DNA from: Rotaria socialis
Taxonomy: Eukaryota > Rotifera > Eurotatoria > Philodinida > Philodinidae
DNA: 64,000 bases
NCBI GenBank assembly: GCA_905331475.1
Contig: CAJNYU010001622.1
Location: 17,344-81,343, forward strand
Direction: 5' to 3'
Within the stretch, counting starts at the first letter, position 1. Each line of letters opens with the position of its first letter. Below, in pieces: positions 1-11,459 of this stretch. The notes beneath the pieces were generated by a model that searched no databases, was not told the origin of the DNA, and saw nothing but the letters and a program-made list of their open reading frames with translations. The position numbers and the translations under genes are program-made.

Positions 1-2830
1 GAGAACAATCAATTGAAACTGACTTCGACAAAGATCATTTCAATGGCCAGCAAAGTTCCACATGAAAACTTCTTTTCTCATTATCATCATCTATTGTAAT
101 CAAGTGCTTTTTCTTACTCGGTGCCAATTTTGTCCATGATATGTTTACAAATATTTTTACATTTGGTTATTTAATTACATCATTAAAGTTGAGAACTATC
201 TTTTTTTCAAGAATTTGAATAATATTTAAATAAATTCAATACAGCATCAAAAAAGAGAGAAAGGCATGTTTTTATAATAAGAATCACATTTTAACGAACA
301 TGATTATTAAAAGCTAATTGGCTTAACTTTTCTACTTGCAAAATAAAAAAGAGATAAATGGAAAAAAATCAACATCTTTGAATTTGTATAAAGATTAGTG
401 ACATGAAATGCAAAGATTTTTCTTCGTATTATCATAGTAGCCCTACTGTATCAATGAAAAAGTCTAAAAGTATTTCATATTTTCACACGATAGATGCATC
501 GTTTTTATGACGTTTAAGATTAAGAAAAGTTCGCTATCATTGAATTTCTTTTTCTTACACTTGACAGTACATGCTGTCTCAAAATGTGCATATTTCGATT
601 TTTTGATTTAGTATTGATATTTTTGAATGATTCTGATTGACTTCTTTCAATCGCTACGTATACATGCTTCAATTTTGTGAATTTATCAAGAAAAAATTTC
701 AGGATACTTCTAAATTGTTATACATGTATTGTATCATAAATCATTTTTTAGATTATTTTCATGAGAATGTGAATATTTTTGAAGTACAAATTCAAATCCG
801 TAAGCTAAATTTCTTCTTTCTCTTGTTTTCAGTGAGTGATACAATCAAGTATCGAATCGCGGTATAAGTTTATTGATTTGATTTTTATCTCAACTTAAAA
901 TAGATGCAAAATATTTTAACAAATAGAATCCTAGTCTGTTGAAATAGAATAATTGAAAGGTTGAGCAGAGGCTTAATGTCTCCTCTTCTAGTTACAGTCA
1001 ACATCGATTTTTTAAAAAGAAACTCGGCACTTGAAATCACAGAGAATTAAATTTTATAGAGATAAGAATTTATTCTGCTTTGTCACCATTCCATCGCTTA
1101 CTCGCTTACTGAATATTTTAGTGTTTCTTTATGTAGTTCTTTTTAAAAGAATTTATACTTTTACACGTTTTGAGAAACATAAAAAAAGGAGCTAGATAAA
1201 ACAGAGCAGATAAATGCTGTCCTATCGTAAAATACAGATATGAAGTCATGAGGAAAAAATAGACGAACGATGTACGTCGTAAGAATTTTTCCAACAATAA
1301 CAACAAAAAGACGCCGTTCATTTTCAATTTTTTGTTCGTGAGTGAGTAAATTATTAGACAGATTGAACCATATCTCTCTATTATTCCACTAGACACATGA
1401 GTAGTCAAGTAACGAAAGGGAGAATAAATTAAGGCCTATTTTGTATAAATTTGAGAGTTGGCTTGCGTTTCACTCAATAGTGTACAAAATTTGGCTCCTT
1501 ATTCAATAACTATTCTCATATGCTAATCAATCATGCCCTAAGCACACTCATTATTCGATTCTTTTACTATAAAAACCAACGGGGCATCACAATTCTAGTT
1601 TTCATCAGACCAGCTTTGGATCAATACATTTTGAATCCGATAGACTGTCTCTATTGAATAAAAACTAAAGTTTATGTGTTTCTTTGTGAATATAAGTTTT
1701 TAGCCAGTAGTTGTAAATTCTTGTCGGGTCGGCACTAACGTCATACATTACAAAATGTTAGTTCAAAATCAATCCTACTGATGATGTGGCTATTTCAATG
1801 GCATAGAATAAAAACAAACTTTAAGTTTACCCTATATTCATAAAGTTTCGTCACCTAATAAAGATGAGAACATTTCAGCAACAGAGCAATGTATCGACTA
1901 TATGAGGTGACTCCAATGTAGGGCTCATCTCATATAGAAGTCGACGAAAAACGATAAAGAGAAGGCTTTAGATAAGTTAATACAGGGTGTCTTTTGATCA
2001 TAGATGTGTAGAAAATCTATCACCCAGCACACGTAAGATTATGAGTTGGTACTGTAAAATGTGTTTCCGGTAGACACGCGATAAATTCTATTCTTTCGGA
2101 ATTTGTTTTCTTTTTCAACGACTGTAAATTTGTCAAATAAATTGTTAATCAAAGCATATTGAGTCAAGCATGATTCATTCTCGATTTAGAATTTTATCCT
2201 AGCTATAACTTTTTAAAAATTAAATCGATTAATTAACCACATCTTACACGGTGACCGTATACCGTGAGGACCAGATCGGTTTATTGTATAGCCTGAGAGT
2301 GTCCGACTTGATCAAAAATTTCCAATATCCACATCTCTCAAGCACATTGAACTTGTAGGCTTGAACGTTGGTTTTTTACTTAGAACATGTTAGTTGAATA
2401 TCATAGTGTGAAACCGACATAAAATAAGATAACTTCGACGTAAAATGTACTCTTTCAGTACTGGTGCTTGTTTTATTGTAGAAACTAAATTAATGAGACT
2501 TTTATCTTTTGTTGGATTTTCGTACAATGAATACAAAAAAGTAAAAAAAAGAATGAAAGTAAAACGTCTATATAGGAAGTAAAAACTCATCTATTTCAAA
2601 TCATAGCCATCTAAATAATTCAATAAATATCATCTGAACTTCATTATTACAATGTTTCAAAAGAAAAATACAAACGAAAAGAATTAACTACACATAAATG
2701 ATCCTATCTCTTTCTTTGATACTCATTATATTCGATTTTACAATGATTTGAAAGTGACTCGAAAGTTTCGATACTATTCTTGTTTATAGCATAATAAATA
2801 TGATAAAATCATGGTGAAAAATCTAAAACT

Positions 2831-2899
2831 GGGTGTGGCTGTGAGTGTAGCTGTGGGTTCACTGATTCATTGTCTCTACGCACCCACGCCCACACCCTC
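2831..2899. repeat. GT-rich / AC-rich inverted repeat (telomere-like motif)
   Basis: A GGGTGTGG-rich tract at about 2831-2858 is followed within 25 bases by a complementary CACCC/CACACCC tract ending at 2899, so the region can fold into a stem-loop. Similar tracts occur at 17225, 17935, 20161, 21289, 61603 and 63722. TGTGGG is, to my recollection, the telomeric unit described for Adineta vaga, so these may be degenerate interstitial telomere-like tracts. Confidence 0.55.
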
Positions 2900-4821
2900 A
2901 AGATATCATACTAAGTAGTGTTCATTTTTCACTTAATCTGAAGAAAATAATAATTCGTGTATCTAAATTGTGTAAAATGATAAAGCAGATCCTTCAGTTT
3001 CACATTATAATTGTATCCATCGACTGATGACGATGTGGAACATTTTAGAAGGTACTTTACTCAAATCAAAAATGAACTCCTGTTAACAGAAAATTTTGAA
3101 CAAGAAGAGTATCAACTATTGCATCTTGGTTGAATATGAAAAGTGAGACAATTATCCAAGATCAAAGGAAGATAGTTGAGAAATAACCTTCAATCTTTTA
3201 GAAAGATTTCATCAAGTGGAAAACGATTTTCCAATTGAATCTAAAGCAACATTTCATTGACGTCTTCATCATTTTGGCTTTTCTTATGAATCTACTGGCA
3301 AGATAAAACTTCCACTCGATAAGGTTGCCTTTATTGCTCAGAGAGCGATTTGTTTTCGAAGCATGGATGATTATGCAATACCAGTGCACTTGCTTTTTTC
3401 ACAATGAAATCTCAATTAATGCCTATGTTGAAAAAACTTCAATGTGGATAGTCAGTAACGAACAGGGAAGAACAAAGAAGAGCTAAGAGAAATGTAGCTG
3501 TCTCAGCTTTATATTGGAAATAAATAGGGAATTGTGCAATTTTAGACTAGAATTGCAATATCAGCAATTATGAATACTAATGGGATTGATTTACCAACTG
3601 TTTATATATTTTCTTATTCAAAAGATCATTCAGTTGACCTTTGCAATGACAATAGTATGATAAACTTTATTTCCTACATTTTTAGCGTAATGTCTGAATC
3701 GAATATCGAATAGGTTCACCAATACGTATTTGTATTGCGAACTGGTTGATCCATGCAAACGAACAAAAATATATTGACGAAAAGAATAGTTAAAACAGTG
3801 CTTAAATAGTCGTGATATTCCTTGTAATAAAATATCGCCAAAAGCAGAGCTATTATAAATTGCATCATTCAACCGTCTGCTGAAACTATGCGCAATTAAC
3901 TGTGGAAATCGTTCGGCTATCTTTCAGACATTGCTGTTTGACCCTACTGAGTTATTATTTGGGAATTTTAAAACAAAACGTACAAAAGAACAACATTCAC
4001 TTTTGAATTGCTGATGCCCAAGCTTTTATTGTATAGTGTATTGCTGATTACGATGGCGATGCAACTAGAAATCACATCTAGTACTGAAGATAATATTGAT
4101 TTTTGACATCGTAGCCCCTATTCTAGTCGCTTGATGCTGTTTGTATCATCTATTGGAATACTCGGGTAAAAAAAAGAACACCGATACGCGGTATAAGACA
4201 GCTATTCAAAATTAACAAAAATGTTTTCCAGCTCTAAATAAACAATATATAAATATTCCAGAAATACGAAATGTATAGTGCCTGAGACGAAGATGTATCA
4301 CTGAAATCATTACACTGAGGCGAAAGAGATCATACAACTTTAATGCAGTTCACGAAAGCATTCTTGGGAACGAAAACAGAGTAATTATTCACCTATCTAC
4401 TTATTTTCATACGTACCTGATTACATGAATTTTGAACAAACTCTATACTGGTAATCAATAAAAATTTAGTTTCAAATTAAAATAATTATAGATTCACTCA
4501 TCTAACAGATCTTGCAGTATAGATCCGAAGGCTCTCTTTCCAACGTATATGTTAAAGTCAAAAATTAATTGCCGTCACATAGTGTTATTGTGCATATTTC
4601 TCGGAAAGATTTGCAGAAAATATTCCTCGGGTAATCATTTCATCTTACATAATAATATATTACAACACGGTCTGGTGCAGCCTCTTTGGATTGATGAAAC
4701 CCGAAACTCGTCAGTTACTATCATTCTCGAAATATTTGTCTTACGTCAATCAACACTGAATTCTGGCACAGATAATAGTTTATCGCAAAATAGATAAAAT
4801 GAAACAGCTACACCTTGTCTC

Positions 4822-4846
4822 CCATTCTAATCCCACAGGGATTGTT
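4822..4846. repeat. Solo fragment of the dispersed AATCCCACAGGGATTG repeat
   Basis: The palindromic core TAATCCCACAGGGATTG recurs just outside the right ends of the two terminal-inverted-repeat elements near 11430 and 12250. Here it stands alone, without the GTGAAACACGA end, so it is probably a relic of the same repeat family. Confidence 0.45.
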
Positions 4847-5119
4847 CTAACTTTACTTCTATCTTGCTTTTTTCATCCGAAACATTAAGACACATATTTC
4901 TATTTATTATCTTATCATTTTTCACAATTTCGTATGCATATAATGTTGCACAGAGATAAGCAATTATTCGACGCAAAATCAAGGAGATGAAGAAAGACTA
5001 AACATGTTTGCATATTATCTTTATTTTGTTTCTTTCTTTTTATTCTGAAACGCAGCTTCAATAAAAACACATATACTTCAGTGTAGAAATCATCAATATT
5101 GTATTTCATCGTTTAGACA

Positions 5120-5885
5120 ATGGCATCTCTAAGTGGTAGTATGTCAAAACTTCACAGAAAAGTAGCATTAGTCATAGGCAATCAAAATTATAGCAAGAAG
5201 CCGTTGGCTAACTCTGTGAACGATGCCAATGATTTGGCTGATGCCTTACGCACAATTGGCTTTGAAGTCACTTTGGGTACTGATTGTACACATCAAAAAA
5301 TGGCTAATTTGATCGACAATTTTGCTGATGAAATTCAAGATCAAGATTTAGTAATGTTTTATTTTGCTGGTCATGGTTTTCAATATAAAGAGCAAAATTA
5401 TTTGTTACCAGTTGATGCAGATGAAAAAATAAAGAGAGAAACAAACATTAAATTTAATTCAGTTAATGCTCAAGAAACTTTAGAAAGTTTGTCGTCACAA
5501 ACGTCATATGCCACTATCTTTATTTTGGACTGTTGTCGTGAATATCTGTTTGATGATACAAGTAAATTTCGAGGTGCAAAAAGTAGTGGTTCGGGATTGC
5601 ACGCAATGATAGCACCAGGAGGCACTCTTCTTCAGTTTGCATGTGCTCCTGGTAGCTTAGCAGCAGATGGCGGTGGTCAAGATAGGAATGGGTTGTATAC
5701 GAAACATTTATTGAAACAGATTGTCGTTCCAAATAAGCATATAGATTTGATCTTTTCCTCTGTTGGTGCTGAGGTTTATGAAGAAAGTAAAGGAAAACAA
5801 ATGCCGTAACGCGTTAGTTCAATTATGATTCGCGAAAATATTTATTTGAATCCTATCGATGCTGATCCACAACCATCATATTCAG
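5120..5885 (+). pseudogene. Caspase-like (peptidase C14) domain protein, interrupted by in-frame TAA and 3'-truncated
   Basis: The frame from ATG 5120 encodes 229 residues of a caspase/metacaspase p20 fold. An opening strand KVALVIGNQNY is followed by the catalytic histidine in YFAGHG (about His85) and the catalytic cysteine in ILDCCR (about Cys139). Caspase-like proteases cleave proteins after acidic or basic residues, and both catalytic residues are present. The frame stops at TAA 5807-5809, but the same frame continues without break for about 25 more codons (RVSSIMIRENIYLNPID...) up to a good splice donor at 5886 (GTAATA). The TAA therefore most likely replaced a sense codon (Trp is my guess). 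I find no convincing downstream exon. The family is expanded in bdelloids. It could still make a truncated product that retains the catalytic dyad. Confidence 0.75.
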
Positions 5886-7709
5886 GTAATAAGACAATTA
5901 GCTTTTTGTTCAACTAGCAGTCATAGTGATTAATTGATACGTGAATAGCTAGTAATTCTCGTGCAGCTTTTCTATTGATTCTATTGATTAAAAGAGTTCA
6001 ACTGAAAGACAACTTGAAGAAATACAAATGAAGAATTTCTGATGCTAGTGTAAGAAACCGAGACTATTAGAAAAAAACATCTTAGCTGTTTGAAAATCAA
6101 CGATTATCTCATTATTGTTTGATACCATTTTCTGAACTTTTCAGAGACCTATTTGATCTTTTTCGTGTTCTTTTTCTGCAATATAAAATAGCACGTTTTA
6201 GAACTGCTGACTCGATTCCACAAAATAAATTTAATTTTTAACGAAACAAAAATGTTTCTCAAGTTGATTACTAGTGACTTTTATCATTTCCAGTCGAAGT
6301 CTCAAGCTTGACTTTGAAATTTTTTCCGCATAATTTTCGATTTGTTACAGATTTCTGAATTATACATATCTATCGTGTATATAGTTTCATTGTTTCTCAG
6401 AAAAAACCTGACGACAAAGTTGCGAATAAAAAGAATTTTGGTTTGTTATGATTGACAATAAATTCTAAAGAAAAACACATCACCGTTTTAGTAGTACCAT
6501 ACTTGAATGTTCAATTTAATGTCCACGCTGAGCATAGGTAGTAGATAAAAGATTTAAGGAGACACAGAAAGATGCCCGGGAAAGTATTAGAAAATATAAA
6601 AAGGATGATCACTTGATCATTAGCTTCCGCTAGGGATTTGCTGCTCATTGAATAACACTAAACAAAAGAAGACTGATAGAATGAGAAAATTGAAAAATGA
6701 CTCATGTCGACAGAGCAGTTCATATAGTTTAGTCTTATGATTTTGATTGATTTCGAGATCATGAATGGAAACATCCTATTGATTTCGCACATGTATCTTA
6801 ATCTTGTAAGTAAACCGATATTGAGAATGTTTTTTTTATCTACTTCACTATTTTATATACTTTATTACTACTTTAAAATAACTATTACTAGATTATTTAG
6901 TTCTGTCTTGTTTGGTCTCACATGAATAGAAGCCGACTTTAAAACTCATTATATATGTTGAATTTGTAAATAAAAAGAAGATCGAAACTATGTAGACTAT
7001 GGGAGATGGTGTGTTGTAAGACAATAAAACTTTTCTTTTTTCACTTTGTAAAGAAATTTCGAAAAACAAAATTTGTAAAAATCAACTTAACACTACAATG
7101 AATATTAGTTAGATATATGAAGTTGAATAGATAGACAGAAAAATTTAGTAAGTATAACTCATACAAGTAAAAGCATCAGACAACTAAGCATTTTTAATGA
7201 ATACGAACCGTTCATTATGTTAACTGATGCAGTTGAATTAGAACTCACATAAACATTTACAAATGGCAAATGTTGAGCTTATTCGAGCGTGCTTTTTTCC
7301 TATTTTACATCACTAGTTTTCTGTCTATTTATAATTCAAATAGATACTTTTATTTGTTTTTAAGTTAACATAGAAAATATAATCAGACTATATTTTATTT
7401 AAAAAAAATTGTATTTCGTCCGAAAATATCAATGAACTTTATTAGATGTAGCTACACACCAGTTCTTCTTATCAAGTCTCAAATCATTTTTGGATCAAAT
7501 CAGCTAAAATTATCTTTTCATCAAAAAGAGAATGAATAAAGCATTTGACTGAATTTACAAATGGAATTATCATACTGATGACACAAAACAAAAGAATATT
7601 TCGGTATTCATGTATAGTTAGCTATTAGATAGAACACTTCTGTTGAAATATGAAATTAGCGATATATTTTGCTGTTTCATACATATCTGAACAGAACAAT
7701 AATTTTGTT

Positions 7710-7732
7710 TTGTTGTTGTTGTTGTTGTTGTT
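7710..7732. repeat. (GTT)n microsatellite
   Basis: About six to seven uninterrupted TTG/GTT units sit in an AT-rich intergenic region, flanked by T-runs. Confidence 0.8.
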
Positions 7733-8024
7733 TTTTCTTCTTTTCTTGTAAATCATCTGGAACTAATCGATTCTGATTCAGTGTCAAGCATCATTAATAA
7801 ACATGTTTTTAAGATATATAGATATATATTTTTGTGTTCCTGCAACAAATCTGGATCAGATTTATTGAGATTTGGGAGAGATATCCTTGTAAAGAATATT
7901 CTAGTAGGAAGACATTTTCCTTTCATCTTTTTTTCTCTTTAAATCGTTGAATTTTTTTTTTTGAGTTTTCTAACTTTTGGAGAATCTACTTCAATTTCGA
8001 TTAAGATCTGTATGAAATGAGTTG

Positions 8025-8063
8025 TTCTTACGTTTTCTCTTCTAGTTAATATTTCTGCTAATG
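8025..8063 (+). repeat. Orphan duplicate of the NHL-gene intron/exon junction
   Basis: A 39-base segment is almost identical to 9614-9652, the polypyrimidine tract, AG acceptor and first codons of the NHL-repeat gene; I count two differences. Homology ends abruptly after GCTAATG, and no NHL repeat follows. Confidence 0.7.
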
Positions 8064-9618
8064 TCATAGAATATTTTTTCTACACTGTAAACTAGAAAAT
8101 AATTTATAGAGTAAAATAAAACATGTTCTTTAAAGAAGAACATCATTAATGAGAAAAATATGAAAGTATATAGGAATATAATTTAAAACACAGTATAGAA
8201 AATACCCCTTTATGGTTCAATTAAGAGAACAAAAAAAGTGTAATAAAAAATAATTTAAAGATTTTAAAATATTCTTTTCATCGGAAAAGACGCAATGTCT
8301 GATACTTAAGTTTAAAGATAGAAATACTACGTAATAGTCGATAATATATCTGTGCCAAGAAGTACGTCTCTCATGAAGTACTAGATTAAATAGGGAGTTA
8401 TAGAAACCGCCGGACCTCCACTTATAAATCATAGAGCTAATGAACATATCGCCGTGACGTAATTAAGTTTACATTACTAATATACATCCTTGCATATGAC
8501 AACGCCTAGTCGCGTACTGAACAGTACGTAATCTTTCTATGTATCTTTTCTCGATTGCTGGTATATAAGCTCAAGATATATTGGAAAAAAGAGCAGTATT
8601 ATAAGTCACAGAGTTGTTAAAATTTCATTTGTGCGAAGAAAGAGTTATTAGAACGTAGTTGGAAAAGAGCTAGACGTGATTTGTATTGAGAAGCATACAC
8701 ATATTATTATCAGCGCGATATTGCTATCTTGTTTATTATAAACTCATTATTAAATAAATTATTACAAGTTGGTATTGTCCAAAAATTCTTGGTTTGTACC
8801 ACTTACAAGCTTCGATAATTTTACATCGATTAATTATCTCGATATATACGCAATTCTATATATCTGAATACTCATCCCCTATCCATTCGAAATATTATTA
8901 TCGATATTAATCAATATGTCGTTGCTAAACAATATTTTACATATACTATATGCCGTTTGCATGTCATTTTTGATCGCTTAATATTAGATACGTTCTACAA
9001 ACATCACTATTATATAATTTAGCTGAATAGTTTTCACAAAAGAAAAGAGTTCATCATTTGAAACTCCGATTGAATGACGATGGATGTAAACTAATTTTCT
9101 TGAGGAGTTGAAAATAGATATCCAATCGTTACTGACGACTTCAAAAATCGCACGCTTTTTAATGTCAGTTTGCATTAACAAGACAATAATGTAATTATAT
9201 GTTCCTACATAATTATTTAAGTTTGATTTTCGACAAAATAGAATTTAAATAGGTTTGAGAGAACCATATATGTTATATGTGTGATTGATCACACAATTAC
9301 TATAGTGCAATTCTGTCGAATAATTCTTTTAATATAGCTTTTTCATTCATTTATCTCGAGTTTCCTTCTTATAGAGACTTATCACCGTCATGAGAGAATT
9401 TCATTTCAATAGAATAATCTTCCAATATAGAAAAAACTTTTTGTCGGGGGGAATTTTCTTGAATTTCTAAAAAAGAATGATCTATTCAAAGAATTTTGCT
9501 CGAAACTTTCGAAATTATTTTATATACTAGCTATACTCGAGAGAGAGAGAAATAGTAGCTCTTTTCTAATAATACAATCATTTCAGCGATAGAAAGAGAT
9601 AGATTTCCTTTTATTCTT

Positions 9619-10548
9619 ATGTTTTCTCTTCTAGTTAATATTCCTGCTAATGCTAAGTGGGCACACAACGGAGTGACTATTGCTGGAGGTCACGGGAAAG
9701 GCGATGCCACTAATCAACTCAACCGCCCTCATGGTCTCTTTGTTGATGATGATCAAACAGTGCTTATTGCTGACCACTCGAATCATCGTATCATGCAATG
9801 GAAGAACGGTGACACAACGAATGGACAAGTTGCTGCCGGTGGCAAAGGCAAAGGAAAGGGATTGCATCAATTGAATAGCCCAACTGATGTATTAATTGAC
9901 AAAGAGACGGATAGTCTCATTATTTGCGATTGTGGGAATCGACGAGTTGTACGATGGTCTCGTCGTAGTGGTACAACACAAGGAGAAGTGCTCATCGATA
10001 ACATCCAATGTTATGGAGTAGCAATGGATGAACAGAGATATCTCTACGTTGCTGACTACGGAAAAGATGAAGTAAGACGATATCAGTTGGGTGAGAAGAA
10101 TGGCACTCTCGTAGCTGGTGGTAATGGTAAAGGTGATGAACTCAATCAACTCAACTACCCGACATATCTCTTTGTCGATCGACAACAAAATGTCTACGTG
10201 TCAGACGTACAAAATGATCGTGTAATGAAATGGAATAAACGTGCAACAGAAGGTATTGTGGTTGCTGGAGGAGAAGGTGGAGGGAATGCTCTGACACAAT
10301 TGTATCATCCTCATGGGCTCTTCGTTGATACGTTGGATACATTCTATGTAGCAGACTGCTACAATTATCGTGTAATGCGTTGGACTCAGGGAGACAAGAA
10401 ACAAGGCACTTTAGTTGTAGGTGGGGATCGTAGAGGAGAAGGAGCAAATCAGTTCAACTTTCCCATTGGTTTGTCGTTTGATCGACATGGTAATCTCTAT
10501 GTCGCTGATCGTGATAATAATCGTGTTCAACGATTTTCTATCGAATGA
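9619..10548 (+). CDS. NHL-repeat beta-propeller protein
   Basis: The 309-residue frame contains about six NHL repeats of 45-50 residues. Each has a variant of the pattern LNxPxGLFVD...VYVADxxNxRVMRW followed by GxVVAGGxGxG, and the frame ends in NLYVADRDNNRVQRFSIE. The repeats should form a six-bladed propeller used for protein, carbohydrate or RNA binding; substrate unknown. The ATG at 9619 lies in a perfect splice-acceptor context (TTTTCTCTTCTAG, exon from 9635), so the true protein probably begins in an upstream exon, likely with a signal peptide, that I could not identify. The stop is TGA at 10546. A closely related but nonsense-mutated copy lies inverted at 61851-62764. This family is very large in bdelloids. 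Confidence 0.85.
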   Translation: MFSLLVNIPANAKWAHNGVTIAGGHGKGDATNQLNRPHGLFVDDDQTVLIADHSNHRIMQWKNGDTTNGQVAAGGKGKGKGLHQLNSPTDVLIDKETDSLIICDCGNRRVVRWSRRSGTTQGEVLIDNIQCYGVAMDEQRYLYVADYGKDEVRRYQLGEKNGTLVAGGNGKGDELNQLNYPTYLFVDRQQNVYVSDVQNDRVMKWNKRATEGIVVAGGEGGGNALTQLYHPHGLFVDTLDTFYVADCYNYRVMRWTQGDKKQGTLVVGGDRRGEGANQFNFPIGLSFDRHGNLYVADRDNNRVQRFSIE

Positions 10549-10618
10549 GACTTGTGAATTGTTTTTTCTTTGTTCGTTTCCTTTTCTACTTTGAAATAAA
10601 TGAAGGAAAGAAGAAATT

Positions 10619-10620
<2 letters not shown>

Positions 10621-10656
<36 letters not shown>
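10621..10656. repeat. (CT)n microsatellite
   Basis: An almost pure CT dinucleotide run of about 36 bases lies about 70 bases 3' of the NHL gene stop codon, probably in its 3' untranslated region. Confidence 0.9.
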
Positions 10657-10657
<1 letters not shown>

Positions 10658-10790
10658 AAAAGAAAAGCAAAAAATTAAATATAAAATGATATCACGGTTT
10701 TTGTTTTAGCTCTATCATTTTTTTTGACAATGAGAAAGGAAGAAATGAATTATATAAAATAATTTGTTATTTTCGCTAAACATTTATTTC

Positions 10791-11424
10791 GTGAAACACG
10801 ACCTGAAAGGAGTGTTGAAGTGTTTATGGTAGAAATTTTGTGCCCCGGCCGGCCGCGCCCCCCCCCCCCCCCCCCCCCCCCACACAGACCGTTACCGACA
10901 AGTAATCATCTGTCGGTAACGGTCTGTTATGGGGAAATTTTGTCGATCCCTGATCATTATAGTGAGGTGATTTACTCATCGCAGATCGTTGCTGACAGGC
11001 GATTTATCCATCACAGGCGGTTACAGAGGTGCTTTGTCGAAGTCGAACGGAAAGCAATATTGAGGTGTTAAGAGTACACAGTTGAATTAATTCCACATAT
11101 ATTTTAATTGATGAATTAGCTAATTACGGTATAATTAGTTAATGACCGATAACGGACCCTAACAAATAGGCGTTGGAACCATCACAAATGGGTTAGCAAA
11201 TTCAGGGTGGATAGAGAGGAGCACTTATGATATGCTTTGATGAATAGTAGTGGACGTCGTCGTACGACCAAGGTGCACATGATGTTACAATATCAGCAAA
11301 TTTATGACCTACTTGCATTTTTCACTTGTAGGTGATGTATTAAAGTATAATGAAAGAAAAAGTTCAGAAATATATAGGATAATTTGTTGTTCTGGTCAGA
11401 ATTAACATTTACATCGTGTTTCAC
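10791..11424. mobile_element. Non-autonomous TIR element A (hairpin-bearing, 634 bp)
   Basis: The ends are inverted copies of GTGAAACACGA (10791-10801 and 11414-11424). Inside are a 24-base C run (10858-10881) and a perfect 17-bp stem with a 10-base loop (10884-10900 / 10911-10927). Downstream are looser repeats of an ACAGRCCGT-type motif spaced about 31-33 bases apart. No transposase frame is present. A related, shorter element lies at 11970-12244 with the same ends and design. I see no clear target-site duplication; shared sequence continues past the right end (AATCCCAAAGGGATTG), so the true boundary may be further out. Confidence 0.6.
10858..10881. repeat. Poly-C tract (24 bases)
   Basis: An uninterrupted run of C lies inside element A, directly preceded by a CGGCCGGCCGCG patch. 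It is unusual in this AT-rich window; its length in the assembly may not be exact. Confidence 0.85.
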
Positions 11425-11459
11425 ATTTTAATCCCAAAGGGATTGCGCTAACAGCTTTT

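Larger units (their letters stand above)
1..5119. other. Gene-poor AT-rich stretch, no supported gene
   Basis: No open frame here has a recognisable domain, splice-linked extension or codon pattern like the real genes of the window; the few frames of 60-100 codons are AT-rich and low in complexity. Two small structured items are listed separately: a GT-rich stem-loop at 2831-2899 and a solo piece of a dispersed repeat near 4822-4846. A small palindromic patch lies near 2250-2272. Otherwise I see nothing. Confidence 0.6.
5886..9613. other. Long non-coding stretch
   Basis: 3.7 kb without a supported gene. It contains a (GTT)n microsatellite near 7710-7732, AT-rich simple sequence, and an orphan copy of an NHL-gene splice-acceptor segment at 8025-8063 (listed separately). 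No downstream exon of the truncated caspase-like gene was recognised. Confidence 0.55.

Noticed and set aside
10820-11071. 83-codon frame starting MFMVEILCPGRPRPPP
   Set aside because: It is produced by the poly-C tract and hairpin of element A.
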